Position numbers and translations under genes: made by a program. A DNA stretch of 64,000 nucleotides from Roseiarcus sp036513315 (lineage in GTDB: Bacteria > Pseudomonadota > Alphaproteobacteria > Rhizobiales > Beijerinckiaceae): NCBI GenBank assembly GCA_036513315.1, contig DATBZF010000031.1, positions 124,001-188,000 of the forward strand. Reading direction: 5' to 3'. Positions 27,358 through 35,433 of this stretch are shown piece by piece (the first letter of the stretch is position 1; every line of letters begins with the position of its first letter). The notes under the pieces are model-generated. The model worked only from the letters and a program-made list of their open reading frames with translations. It ran no database searches and had not been told where the DNA came from.

Positions 27358-28395
27358 TCAGGGAATTGCGGCCACGCTATAGCCCGCTTCGCGCAGCAAG
27401 GCGATGAGGCCGCCTTTGCCGACCAGATGCAGCGCGCCCACCGCGACGAAAGCGCCGCCCGACTCAAGCAACGCCGACATGCGTTCGACCATCACCTTGT
27501 TGCGCGCGCCGAGTAATTGTCTGGTCATTTCATCGTCGGCGGCGCTCTCTTGCGGCGTCAGAATGTGGCTGGCGTCGATCACCGGAAGGATTTCGCCGGG
27601 CTTCTGCTGAACATAGAGGCTGAGCAAGGTCGCATAGGCGTCCAGGCCCAATTCGGGACGCTTTGCGGCGCTGATGAGCGCGGTCGCCGACACGGCGGGG
27701 TCGAGCGAAGCCAGAGCGTCGGTCTGCTCCGCCACCGTCTCCAGGCCAATGACCTTCACGCCCAAATCCTTGGCCGTCCGCGCGACGATTTCGTCGACGA
27801 CCGGCAGCCCGAGTTGCTGGCGCTGGATCTCGCAGGGCGGCGTCGCCGTCAGCGCCGCGAGAAACCATATCCGCATATGATGGGCCGTGGCGGCGTTCAA
27901 GCCGCGTGTGGCCAGGTATTTCTCGACGAGCGTCACGTCTTCCGGCGCGCCGATTCCGGCCAGCGTGTCGCCGTCGCGCGCCACCGCCTTGAACGCCATC
28001 ACCGCGCCCATCGCGGTCAGAGCGAGCGTGTCGAACGGGCCGCCAAGTTCCGTGGCGACGATCCTGGCGCCGGCGATATGCGCCGCCGCCGCCCTGGCGA
28101 TGGCCGCCGCACGCTCGTCCGTCGAATGAATCGTGCCGAAAAGATAAGAGGGCGGGGTGGCCGCCTTTTCGATGCGCCATAGCAGGCCCCGCGCGTTGTC
28201 GAGCTGGTCGCGGCGCTGTTCGCTGGCGCGCGCCAAAGCATCAGGATCGACGTCGCGCGAAAGATCGCGGCCGGCGCAGACTGGCGTCTTGTCGGCCGGC
28301 GGCGCTTCGTCCGCCAAAGCAGGGCAGACCAGCCATGCCCAGGCGAATACCGCCGCCGCACAGCGTCGCCCCTGGAATCGCGAAGTCGCCTTCAC
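27358..28395 (-). CDS. TraB/GumN family protein
   Basis: 345 residues beginning with GTG at 28395 inside the coaA stop (GTGA). A signal peptide spans about residues 1-28 (ending PALADEA). The TraB/GumN domain shows its two conserved elements: SYLFGTIHSTD near residue 85 and the C-terminal FVAVGALHLVGKGGLIALLREAGY near 310-335, each containing a GxxH-type motif shared with Tiki/EreA/ChaN-like proteins, some of which are metal-dependent hydrolases. The bacterial family has no settled function; the His pairs suggest a periplasmic metalloprotease-like activity. Confidence 0.82.
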   Translation of the reverse strand: MKATSRFQGRRCAAAVFAWAWLVCPALADEAPPADKTPVCAGRDLSRDVDPDALARASEQRRDQLDNARGLLWRIEKAATPPSYLFGTIHSTDERAAAIARAAAAHIAGARIVATELGGPFDTLALTAMGAVMAFKAVARDGDTLAGIGAPEDVTLVEKYLATRGLNAATAHHMRIWFLAALTATPPCEIQRQQLGLPVVDEIVARTAKDLGVKVIGLETVAEQTDALASLDPAVSATALISAAKRPELGLDAYATLLSLYVQQKPGEILPVIDASHILTPQESAADDEMTRQLLGARNKVMVERMSALLESGGAFVAVGALHLVGKGGLIALLREAGYSVAAIP

Positions 28396-29369
28396 AGCTT
28401 GCGCAACGCGACTTCCTCGATCCGGTGGCTGGCGCCTTTGGTCAATAGCAGGCTTGCGCGCGGCCGCGTCGGCAGGATGTTTTCCTGGAGATTGACGAGA
28501 TTGATGCGCGTCCAGATCGCGCGCGCGATCGCCTGCGCCGCATCGTCGCCAAGATCGGCGTATTTGTGAAAATAGCTGCGCGGATCGCGAAACGCCGTCT
28601 CTCTGAGCCGCATGAAACGCGCGACGTACCATTTTTCGAGCAGCGCCTCGTCGGCATGCAGGAACACCGAGAAATCGAAAAAGTCCGACACGAAGGGGAT
28701 CATCTTGTCTTCGCGCGACAGGCGGTTGGGCAACAGAACGTTGAGGCCTTCGACGATCAGGATGTCGGGCCGGTCGACGGTGATCGTTTCGCCGGGCACC
28801 ACGTCATAGACCAGATGCGAATAGACCGGCGCGACGACATTATGTTTGCCCGCTTTCACATCCGACAGGAAGCGGATCAGCGCCATGCCGTCATAGCTCT
28901 CGGGAAATCCCTTGCGCTCCATCAGGCCGTCGCGCTGGAGCGCCGCATTGGGGCGCAGGAAGCCGTCGGTCGTCACCAGCTCGACCTTCGGCGTATTGGG
29001 CCAGCGCGACAGCATCGCCTGCATCACGCGCGCGGTCGTCGATTTGCCGACCGCGACCGATCCGGCGATGCCGATGATATAGGGCACTTTGCCGTCATTG
29101 GCGCCCAGAAACCGCTGCGTCGCCTTGAACAGGCCCTGCGTCGCCGCGACATAAAGCGCAAGCAGGCGCGACAGCGGCAGATAGATCGCAATCACCTCCT
29201 CGAGCGAAATCGGGTCGTGCATCGATTGCAGCTTGCGCAAATCCTCGATGGTGAGGGTGAGCTGGGTATCGGCGCGCAATTGCGCCCATTCGTCGCGCGT
29301 GAAGCGCCGGAAGGGCGAAGCGATCGCCTCTTGCTTCTGCCCTGACGGCGGATTGTTCATGTCCAGCAT
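28392..29369 (-). CDS. coaA: Type I pantothenate kinase
   Basis: Catalyses the first, rate-limiting step of coenzyme A synthesis. 325 residues, matching bacterial CoaA. The P-loop is GIAGSVAVGKSTTARV near residues 101-116; TTDGFL near 133 and LIVEGLNVL near 205 are the substrate and Walker B-like regions. Start could be Met1 or Met4 (MNNPPSG). It lies 113 bases downstream of hisE on the same strand, the usual hisE-coaA order in Hyphomicrobiales. Confidence 0.95.
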   Translation of the reverse strand: MLDMNNPPSGQKQEAIASPFRRFTRDEWAQLRADTQLTLTIEDLRKLQSMHDPISLEEVIAIYLPLSRLLALYVAATQGLFKATQRFLGANDGKVPYIIGIAGSVAVGKSTTARVMQAMLSRWPNTPKVELVTTDGFLRPNAALQRDGLMERKGFPESYDGMALIRFLSDVKAGKHNVVAPVYSHLVYDVVPGETITVDRPDILIVEGLNVLLPNRLSREDKMIPFVSDFFDFSVFLHADEALLEKWYVARFMRLRETAFRDPRSYFHKYADLGDDAAQAIARAIWTRINLVNLQENILPTRPRASLLLTKGASHRIEEVALRKL

Positions 29370-29482
29370 AAGACCTCAGAGATCAAAGACGCGGTTCATT
29401 GGCGTCAATATAATCGAAGGCGCCGGATTTTCCCTCCCCCACCAAAGAAGGGAGGGCGGCCATGCGAAGACCGGTCGCATCG

Positions 29483-29836
29483 TCACGAGACGCGCGAGGC
29501 CTTTTCCTCGTGGCCCGAGCGCATAGTGCGCCGTTCAAGTTCGCCCAGCACCTCGCCGAGGGAGACGTCGCGCGATTTAAGCAGAACGAGCAAATGGTAG
29601 AGCACGTCGGCGGCTTCGGCGCGCAAAGCCTCGTCGCTCTCTCCTACCGCCGCGATCACCAGTTCGACCGCTTCCTCGCCAAATTTCTTGGCGGCTCCGC
29701 GCGGCCCTTTTTCGAGCAGAGCGCGCGTATAGGATTTCTCGCTGCTGGCCCCAGCCCGCAGCGCGATGGTTTTGGCGAGATCATCGAGGGTGAACGTCAA
29801 GCGAGGCGCTTCCGCGGTAATGGCCGAAACGCCCAT
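29483..29836 (-). CDS. hisE: Phosphoribosyl-ATP pyrophosphatase
   Basis: Second step of histidine synthesis, hydrolysing phosphoribosyl-ATP to phosphoribosyl-AMP. 117 residues with the all-alpha MazG-like motifs KKFGEEAVELVIAA near residue 50 (Glu-Glu-x-x-Glu metal ligands) and EAADVLYHLLVLL near 73. In many relatives hisE ends a hisBHAF-hisE-coaA run; here the sequence upstream (29837-30184) has no hisF, so it is a detached fragment of the his cluster. Confidence 0.95.
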   Translation of the reverse strand: MGVSAITAEAPRLTFTLDDLAKTIALRAGASSEKSYTRALLEKGPRGAAKKFGEEAVELVIAAVGESDEALRAEAADVLYHLLVLLKSRDVSLGEVLGELERRTMRSGHEEKASRVS

Positions 29837-30184
29837 TGTGACGCCGAAACAGGCAGATGTCGAGAAAGGGGCTCCTCATGGCGGGGGAGGCCGCTCCGAA
29901 GGCGGATTCGTGCCTGTTTGCCTGATGGATTGACTCCACGGCCTGCCAACGTCGAGCCTGGATGCTGCTTAAAAAAGCGGGCCGCCGGACAATTGCGGGG
30001 TCCGGCGGCCCTGACCAGGCCGACCTGGGGGGCAGATCGCCACGGCTCGCTCTGATCTGGCGGCGATCCTTGGCCCTAATATGGTGAAATCGGGTCGATA
30101 AACCGGCGGATCGGCTAATAACGTCGGCAAATCCAGGGCGCAGTCTCGCGCTCGGTCAGCGTTTCAACAAGCCCGCGAATGCGA
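29837..30184. other. Gene-free interval with one terminator
   Basis: 348 bases between hisE and the small membrane protein gene. Apart from the hairpin at 29971-30011 I see no supported gene, repeat or clear promoter. hisE must have its promoter in the left part (29837-29970). Confidence 0.6.
29971..30011 (-). terminator. Rho-independent terminator, minus strand
   Basis: A perfect 12-base stem (29979-29990 with 30000-30011) and 9-base loop. On the minus strand it is followed by GC and six Ts (29971-29976). It would end transcripts coming from the gene at 30185-30373. Confidence 0.85.
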
Positions 30185-30373
30185 TCAGCCGCGCTCGGTT
30201 ATACTGTGCAAGGCTCTCGCGGGCCACGCGACCGCATTCGGCAATTCATGCGCGACGCTTGTCGCAAGGTCCGAGGCTGAAGCGCTGCGCCAATTGGCCT
30301 GAATGGTCGGCGAGAGGACGACGCCTATTCCGATGAGATAAACGACGACGACCAGAGCGATAAGTGCTCGCAT
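30185..30373 (-). CDS. Small single-pass membrane protein
   Basis: 62-residue hypothetical protein. Residues 1-22 (MRALIALVVVVYLIGIGVVL) form one hydrophobic helix, followed by a soluble tail of about 40 residues with no motif. GGGAGAA is placed about ten bases upstream of the ATG and a strong terminator follows at 29971-30011, which supports a real, separately transcribed gene. Function unknown. Confidence 0.6.
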   Translation of the reverse strand: MRALIALVVVVYLIGIGVVLSPTIQANWRSASASDLATSVAHELPNAVAWPARALHSITERG

Positions 30374-30402
30374 GAACCTGTTCTCCCGATGACGGACAGC
30401 GA

Positions 30403-30438
30403 CGCTGCGCGCGCAAAAGACGCTGCGCGCGCAAAAGA
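30403..30438. repeat. 18-base perfect tandem duplication
   Basis: CGCTGCGCGCGCAAAAGA occurs twice without spacing (30403-30420, 30421-30438) in the gap upstream of the small membrane protein. It probably arose by slippage; a role in spacing the promoter from the gene is possible. Confidence 0.8.
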
Positions 30439-30500
30439 CATTGCAGCGACGGACCGGAACTTCTTAACCCGATCCGTCGCTGCGTCATGACGCTAGGCGG

Positions 30501-30887
30501 TTATCTATGGCGGGGGCCGCCGCCAAAGTGACCGCCGAAATGACCGCCGCTAAAATGCCCGCCGCGTCCGCCGCCGAAGCTGAATCCGCCGACCGGCCCA
30601 GGATAGCCGTAATAGCCATAGCCCGGATCGACATAGCCCGGATCATCGTAACCATAGTCCGGGTCGACAAAGGCCGCGCGGCCTTCGATCGTCCCCGATG
30701 AATCGGCATCGCCATAGACATAGCCATAACCTTGATCGGGATAGGCCACGCCATTCTGCGAATAGCCATCGACGGCGTCAGGGGGAACCATCGTCGCATA
30801 AGGCGAATTCGGCGGAACCGCGTAGGCATTGGCTGCGCCGAAGGCGAGAAACAAACCGGCTGTCCCGGCCAGAAGTAAACCGCGCAT
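30501..30887 (-). CDS. Secreted Gly/Tyr-rich protein
   Basis: 128-residue hypothetical exported protein. Residues 1-23 are a signal peptide (LLLAGTAGLFLAFGAANAYA). The mature part is Pro/Asp/Tyr-rich with a DYGYDDPGYVDPGYGYYGYPGP stretch (quoted in part) around residues 77-97 and ends in a Gly-His tract of GGHF repeats near 110-124, which could bind metals. ATG at 30887 has GGAAGGA about eight bases upstream. Divergent from a second Gly/Tyr-rich gene at 31154. No family recognised. Confidence 0.6.
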   Translation of the reverse strand: MRGLLLAGTAGLFLAFGAANAYAVPPNSPYATMVPPDAVDGYSQNGVAYPDQGYGYVYGDADSSGTIEGRAAFVDPDYGYDDPGYVDPGYGYYGYPGPVGGFSFGGGRGGHFSGGHFGGHFGGGPRHR

Positions 30888-31153
30888 CAAACAATCCTTC
30901 CATTAGGTTTATCCGCTGAGCGGACCTGGCGACCTAACGCGCCGGGTTTCTTCACGTTCCCCAGCGGTTGACACTTTGTTGTGACGCGCCTCGCTTCGGC
31001 CGCTCGCGGCTTCGCTCTTGGGGGGCCAAAGCGCGGCCGGGCGGCCGCCAGCCGAGATGGCGCCAGCGTTATGCCACTATTGGGTTCTTTATTGTTCGCG
31101 CAGCGGGTTTTATGATTTCTCCGCTGCGGCAATGAACGGGAGAAAGTCAGGTC

Positions 31154-31525
31154 ATGCGGAACTTAGCATTCTGCGCAATGGGCGCCATCGCGGGCGCTTC
31201 GATGCTTGCCCTTTCCTTGAGTCCGGCGTCCGCCTTCCCCCTGTCGGGACCAAGTTTGCAACGCTCGGTCGCGGCCTCGCAGATCGATAATGCCTGGTGG
31301 CGGCGCCGGGGTTGGGGATGGGGTTGGGGTGGCGGCGCTCTCCTTGGCGGCCTGGCCGCCGGGGCCCTCGTCGGCGGCTATTATGGCGGCTATTACGGCC
31401 CCGGCTATTACGGTTATGGCCCCGGCTATTATGGCTACGGCCCCGGTTATTACGGCCCAGGCTATTACGGACCGGGACCCGGCAGATGCTGGCGCGATAG
31501 CTGGGGTCGTCTGCGCTGCTATTGA
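31154..31525 (+). CDS. Secreted GYYG-repeat protein
   Basis: 123 residues. A signal peptide covers about 1-27 (ALSLSPASA before FPL). A Trp/Gly section (RRRGWGWGWGGG, near residue 50) is followed by a Gly-rich hydrophobic stretch and then five to six repeats of GYYGPGYYGYGP type (about residues 73-108), ending in CWRDSWGRLRCY with two cysteines. Repeats are also visible at DNA level over about 31370-31475. Such proteins are common in Hyphomicrobiales and of unknown function; a surface or matrix role is a guess. GGGAGAAAG precedes the ATG. Confidence 0.7.
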   Translation: MRNLAFCAMGAIAGASMLALSLSPASAFPLSGPSLQRSVAASQIDNAWWRRRGWGWGWGGGALLGGLAAGALVGGYYGGYYGPGYYGYGPGYYGYGPGYYGPGYYGPGPGRCWRDSWGRLRCY

Positions 31526-31817
31526 GACGCCCTGAACGACCAGGCCGCCAGCGTGATTTCCCAGCCGCCGAATGCGCGACAAGCGCGACGGCGGTCGTTT
31601 GCGTTTGCAACGCAATGTGAGGCCGCGATAACGAGAGGCGCGCCTATGACCAGTATAGTCGCCGTCTCCGGCGGCGTCCTTCGCGCATCCCTGATTTCGA
31701 ATTCCTCTCGCACACCGCTCCGCCACGCAAACGATGCGGGAACCTGGTCTTCGTCGGTCGTTCATATGTCGTGAGCGGGTACACTAACTATCCTGGCGGC
31801 TTCGCCCACAGGCGCGA

Positions 31818-32645
31818 TCATCGCTCCAGCTCTTCGTCCTGCATCGCCCGTTCAAGCGCTTCCGAGGTCAGCCGGCAATATTCGTTATATTGGGGCGTCA
31901 GCCTGAAATCGGGAAGCCGTGGATAGGGCGCGTCGATCGCCATATCGGCGATCACGCGCCCCGGCCGCGCCGCCATCACGACGATGCGCTGCGAAAGGAA
32001 CACGCTCTCGAAGACCGAATGGGTGACGAAGATCACGGTGAAGTCGCCGCGGCCCCATAGATCGAGCAAATCCCGGTTGAGCTTGAACCGGGTGATTTCG
32101 TCGAGCGCGGCGAATGGTTCGTCGAGCAGCAGGACGGAAGGCTTGGTGACGATCGCGCGGGCGATCGACACCCGCATTTTCATGCCGCCGGAAAGCTCGC
32201 GCGGATAGGCGCTGGCGAATTTGGCAAGGCCGACGAGATCGAGCGCCGCTTCGGCCCGCGCCCGCGCCTCGGCTTTCGGCGTCCTGGCCAGATTGAGCGG
32301 CAGCATGACATTGCTCAGCGCGTTCGCCCAGGGCAGCAGGGTCGGCTCCTGGAAGACGAACGATAGATTGGGCTTCGGCTTGCCGCTCGCGTCATAGGGC
32401 TCGGTCGGCCATTCGATCGCGCCCGAGCTTGGTTCGGTCAGGCCGGAGATCAGCCGCAGCAACGTGCTCTTGCCACAGCCGGAGGGGCCGAGCAGCGACA
32501 GGAATTGATGCTGGCCGACATCGAGATCCACCTCGGACAGCGCCAGGGTCTTGTTGGCGAAGCGCTTGCTCACCTTGCGGCAGGTGACGAGAGGCCGCCG
32601 GCGAACGGGCTGGTCGGGGCGGGCGATGAGATCTGGCGCGATCAT
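31818..32645 (-). CDS. Nitrate/sulfonate/taurine-type ABC ATPase (orphan)
   Basis: 275-residue ATPase of the SsuB/TauB/NrtD group. Walker A LLGPSGCGKSTLLRL near residue 50, Q-loop in FVFQEPTLLPW near 95, signature LSGGMKMRVSIARA near 150 and Walker B LLLDEPFAALDE near 173 are all intact, followed by the switch His in VTHSVFES. No permease or periplasmic protein gene is adjacent on either side, so it is either the remnant of a broken operon or serves a distant permease. GGAG lies about eight bases before the ATG at 32645. It borders the mobile mystery module. Confidence 0.85.
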   Translation of the reverse strand: MIAPDLIARPDQPVRRRPLVTCRKVSKRFANKTLALSEVDLDVGQHQFLSLLGPSGCGKSTLLRLISGLTEPSSGAIEWPTEPYDASGKPKPNLSFVFQEPTLLPWANALSNVMLPLNLARTPKAEARARAEAALDLVGLAKFASAYPRELSGGMKMRVSIARAIVTKPSVLLLDEPFAALDEITRFKLNRDLLDLWGRGDFTVIFVTHSVFESVFLSQRIVVMAARPGRVIADMAIDAPYPRLPDFRLTPQYNEYCRLTSEALERAMQDEELER

Positions 32646-33014
32646 CGCGGCTCCAGGCGACCGCTGGCAGTGCAAATGCGCCGGCGGCGCAATTGCTGGC
32701 GTGCCGATCCAGGCATTTTTAGCATCGCTGTCGGAACCACAATGACCACTTTCGCTCAATCCTCGAGGGGACGGGAGAAGCAAGATGCGTACCGTGGGAG
32801 CGAAGCGGGCGGCCTATCAAGGAGGCAGAAGAGGTTTTCACGGCCAGAGGATCGACCAAATGAGCCGATTTTCGGCTGCTTTAGGAGGCCATAATCGCCA
32901 ATATTGATATTGACGGCTGCCGAACGTATGTCAACTTATGTATTGACGAAATGGTTAGTTTCGTATAGCTAAATATATTCCGCAATGGAAGATTTGCAAA
33001 CATATGAGTTGACA
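32646..33014. other. Intergenic region between ABC ATPase and mobile mystery A
   Basis: 369 bases with no supported gene. The left part has normal GC. From about 32884 it turns AT-rich and holds the inverted repeats described at 32929, plus an ATATTGATATTGACG stretch at 32901-32915 that could supply a -35 region. I could not fix a promoter pair. Confidence 0.5.
32929..33014. promoter_or_regulatory. Inverted repeats upstream of mobile mystery A
   Basis: GTCAA at 32930-32934 and TTGAC at 32943-32947 flank an AT-rich centre. TGTCAACT at 32929-32936 is also mirrored by AGTTGACA at 33007-33014, directly before the preferred ATG at 33015. Repeated copies of the same half-site suggest autoregulation by the HTH protein encoded next. 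Confidence 0.5.
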
Positions 33015-33476
33015 ATGTCGGTAAAAACCATCGTTCGACAACAGTATCGGCGCATCGTGGACGCCACTGCGAGCCATGCGACTCTGCAAACGCCGCCGGA
33101 AGGCTGGATGCGGACAGTGCGCAAGGCTCTCGGCATGTCTGGCGCTCAGTTGGCAAAAAAGATGGGCGTTACGCGCGCTCGCGTCGCCCAAGCCGAACAT
33201 GCCGAACTGAGTGGCGGGGCAACTCTGAAATCCATGCAGACCGCAGCCAAGGCAATGGGCTGCCGGTTCGTGTACGCGATCGTTCCTGACGGGCGTGTCG
33301 AAGATTTAATCTTGGCGCAAGCTCGAAGAAAGGCCATGGCTCTCGTCGGCGCGGCCAGCACCCACATGGCCTTCGAAAGTCAGGCTTTGCCCAAGGACAA
33401 GATCGCCAAAGAGGTCGAGCGTCTCACCCGCGAAATTGTGAAGGAAATGCCGCCGGATTTCTGGAGCGATAAATGA
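33015..33476 (+). CDS. Mobile mystery protein A (HTH, antitoxin-like)
   Basis: 153-residue protein of the mobile mystery protein A family (TIGR02612 type). A helix-turn-helix spans about residues 39-62 (LGMSGAQLAKKMGVTRARVAQAE); the C-terminal half is helical and charged. Family members always precede mobile mystery protein B and occur sporadically, often on mobile DNA; the pair behaves like a toxin-antitoxin-type unit by organisation, though this is not demonstrated here. I prefer the ATG at 33015 (MSVKTIVRQQ, the family start); an ATG at 32985 would add ten residues and cross the inverted repeat. Its stop overlaps the next ATG by four bases. GC is visibly lower than in neighbours. Confidence 0.85.
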   Translation: MSVKTIVRQQYRRIVDATASHATLQTPPEGWMRTVRKALGMSGAQLAKKMGVTRARVAQAEHAELSGGATLKSMQTAAKAMGCRFVYAIVPDGRVEDLILAQARRKAMALVGAASTHMAFESQALPKDKIAKEVERLTREIVKEMPPDFWSDK

Positions 33477-34072
33477 CTATGGCGATGGAATATCCGGACG
33501 GAGCGACGCCGCTTGATCCCAACGAACTTGGCGGATTGAAATTCAAACACATCACAACCCGCGAGGAGTTAGATGAGCTTGAGCAGGCCAACATCGAATC
33601 CGGTCTGCAGTGGTTAGCGCGTCACAAGGGAGATGTGCTGGAGGATGGTTTCGTGATCACGCTACATAGGCGTTTGTTCGGCGATGTTTGGGATTGGGCG
33701 GGGTCGTTTAGGCGAACCGGCAAGAACGTGGGCGTCGACCCGATTCATATCGGAGTGGCGCTCCGTACGGTGATGGACAACGCCCGATATTGGGCGGAGC
33801 ACAAAACCTATTCTGCCTCGGAGGCTGCGATACGGGTGCATCACCGACTTGTTCAGACTCACCCGTTTCCCAACGGCAATGGCAGGCATGCGCGCATCAT
33901 GGCGGATACGGTGCTGACGCGCATCTATGGAGCAAAGCCGATTGATTGGGCAAACGGGCGCGATCTGCAGAAGATAAATGATCGTCGCCTCGCCTATATC
34001 GCCGCGCTGAAGGCCGCCGACCGCGAAGACTTCGGACCTCTAATCACCTTCGTCGGTCCGCGCGATGATTAG
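33473..34072 (+). CDS. Mobile mystery protein B (Fic domain)
   Basis: 199-residue Fic-fold protein of the mobile mystery protein B family (TIGR02613 type). The Fic core is at residues 130-141: HPFPNGNGRHAR, keeping the catalytic His130, the Gly-Asn-Gly loop and both arginines, but with Asn134 where AMP-transferring Fic enzymes have Asp/Glu that holds magnesium. The flap region may be WDWAGSFRRTGKNVGV (73-88). The change suggests altered nucleotide chemistry or a different co-substrate. N-terminal ELDELEQANIESG (32-44) is helical and could be a self-inhibitory segment, but a clean S/TxxxE(G/N) motif is absent. Translationally coupled to protein A. Confidence 0.87.
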   Translation: MTMAMEYPDGATPLDPNELGGLKFKHITTREELDELEQANIESGLQWLARHKGDVLEDGFVITLHRRLFGDVWDWAGSFRRTGKNVGVDPIHIGVALRTVMDNARYWAEHKTYSASEAAIRVHHRLVQTHPFPNGNGRHARIMADTVLTRIYGAKPIDWANGRDLQKINDRRLAYIAALKAADREDFGPLITFVGPRDD

Positions 34073-34167
34073 TCACTGTCCGCGTTCATGCGCCGAGCCG
34101 TAGCGTCGCCACGAATCTCGTCCATTTCTCATCGATCTGGCTCAAACACACGTCAACACCGCTCCGC

Positions 34168-34914
34168 CTACCCGCCGAACGCCGTCGTCACCGCGCTGAT
34201 AGCGCCGGCGGTGGTCGCGGCGCGGTCATATTCGGGCGGGCGCAGGGCGCCGCCCATGAAGACCGCCTCGTTACGCCAGCGCATGCCGCTCGCCTCAGGC
34301 GCGAAAGCCGCGAAGTGAAACTCCTGCGCGCCGGTGTCGGCGGCGACGCGGGCGGCGTTGCGCGCATTGATATTGCCGCCGGGCATGATGATGATTCGCC
34401 CCGCGGCATGGGCGATCAGCCGCCGGATCAGCGGCGCGCCCTCGACCACGCCGGGCTCCTGGCCCGAGGTCAGCAGGCGGTCGACCCCCAGCCGGATCAG
34501 GACGTCGAGGCTGGCGGACGGATCGCGCGCGACGTCGAAAGCGCGATGAAAGGTCACCGACAAAGGGCGCGCGAGGGCGATCAACGCGGCGCTGCGCGTC
34601 TCATCGATCGCTCCCTCGGAGTCGAGCAGGCCAATGACGATTCCCGCCGCGCCTGCCGCCTTCACCGCCGCGACGTCATCGCGCATGACGGCGAATTCCT
34701 CAGCGCTGTAGAGAAAATCGCCGCCGCGCGGCCTGATGATGACATGGACCTTGAGGCGCCCATCGGCGACGGCGACCGCCTGCCGGATCATGCCGATCGA
34801 CGGCGTGATTCCGCCTTCGATCAGGCTTGCGCAGAGTTCGACCCGGGCGGCTCCGGCTTCCGCCGCCGCTATGACGCCGGCGATACTGTCGATGCAGATT
34901 TCAAACAGGGGCAT
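34168..34914 (-). CDS. cutC: Copper homeostasis protein CutC
   Basis: 248-residue cytoplasmic TIM-barrel protein. Landmarks are FEICIDSIAGVIAAAEAGAARVELC (in two parts) near residues 4-28, GGITPSIGMI near 34, the conserved RPRGGDFLYS near 61, and TFHRAFDV near 120. CutC was linked to copper tolerance in E. coli, but the phenotype was later questioned, so the function is uncertain. It stands alone; mobile mystery protein B ends 95 bases away in convergent orientation. Confidence 0.92.
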   Translation of the reverse strand: MPLFEICIDSIAGVIAAAEAGAARVELCASLIEGGITPSIGMIRQAVAVADGRLKVHVIIRPRGGDFLYSAEEFAVMRDDVAAVKAAGAAGIVIGLLDSEGAIDETRSAALIALARPLSVTFHRAFDVARDPSASLDVLIRLGVDRLLTSGQEPGVVEGAPLIRRLIAHAAGRIIIMPGGNINARNAARVAADTGAQEFHFAAFAPEASGMRWRNEAVFMGGALRPPEYDRAATTAGAISAVTTAFGG

Positions 34915-35010
34915 GCGGAACCTCGCTGATGGCGCTAACGCGCCCTATCTATCACGTCCAGACCGCTGAACGAACGCGACGTCGACTGACCATCAACGCA
35001 GGAGAACGCC

Positions 35011-35427
35011 ATGGTACGTCATTTCCGATTGCTGATCATCGCCGCCATTCTCGCTACGGGCGTGGGCGGCGCGGCTGCGCAGTCCGCGCCAGCGCCATCG
35101 GCCGGCGCCGATGTCGCGACGCCTGACAATGCGATCCTGCTGACGATAATCTTCAAACATGACCAATCGCGCCCGCTTGGCGAGCTTAATGCCCAACTCG
35201 CCGCCCAAGGCTTTTACAAAGCCTTCCCGCCGCCGGGCATCGAGGTCGTCAGCTGGGTCGTCGCGATGGGCATCGGCCAGATCGTCACGCTGCGCCTGCC
35301 GGCCTCGCGCCTGCGCGAAGTCAATCGCGTGCTCGAAGACAAAGCCTGGGGCGCCTATCGCACGGAATTCTATCCGACCTATGATTACATGGCGGTCGGC
35401 ATGGCCGAACACGACAAGGCGCAATAG
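35011..35427 (+). CDS. Hypothetical exported protein
   Basis: 138 residues with a signal peptide (about 1-23, ending GGAAAQ). The mature part has a Pro/Ala linker and then a compact alpha/beta domain (about 42-130: LLTIIFKHDQSRPLGELN, FPPPGIEVVSWVVAMGIG, LRLPASRLREVNRVLE) resembling a ferredoxin-like fold. I recall similar proteins of unknown function in other Hyphomicrobiales but no name. GGAGAA lies about seven bases before the ATG. It converges with yrdB (6 bases). Confidence 0.65.
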   Translation: MVRHFRLLIIAAILATGVGGAAAQSAPAPSAGADVATPDNAILLTIIFKHDQSRPLGELNAQLAAQGFYKAFPPPGIEVVSWVVAMGIGQIVTLRLPASRLREVNRVLEDKAWGAYRTEFYPTYDYMAVGMAEHDKAQ

Positions 35428-35433
35428 AGCGCG

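Noticed and set aside
31553..31774. 73-codon open frame after the GYYG-repeat gene
   Set aside because: No binding site, no family pattern and arbitrary composition; the 292-base gap appears gene-free.
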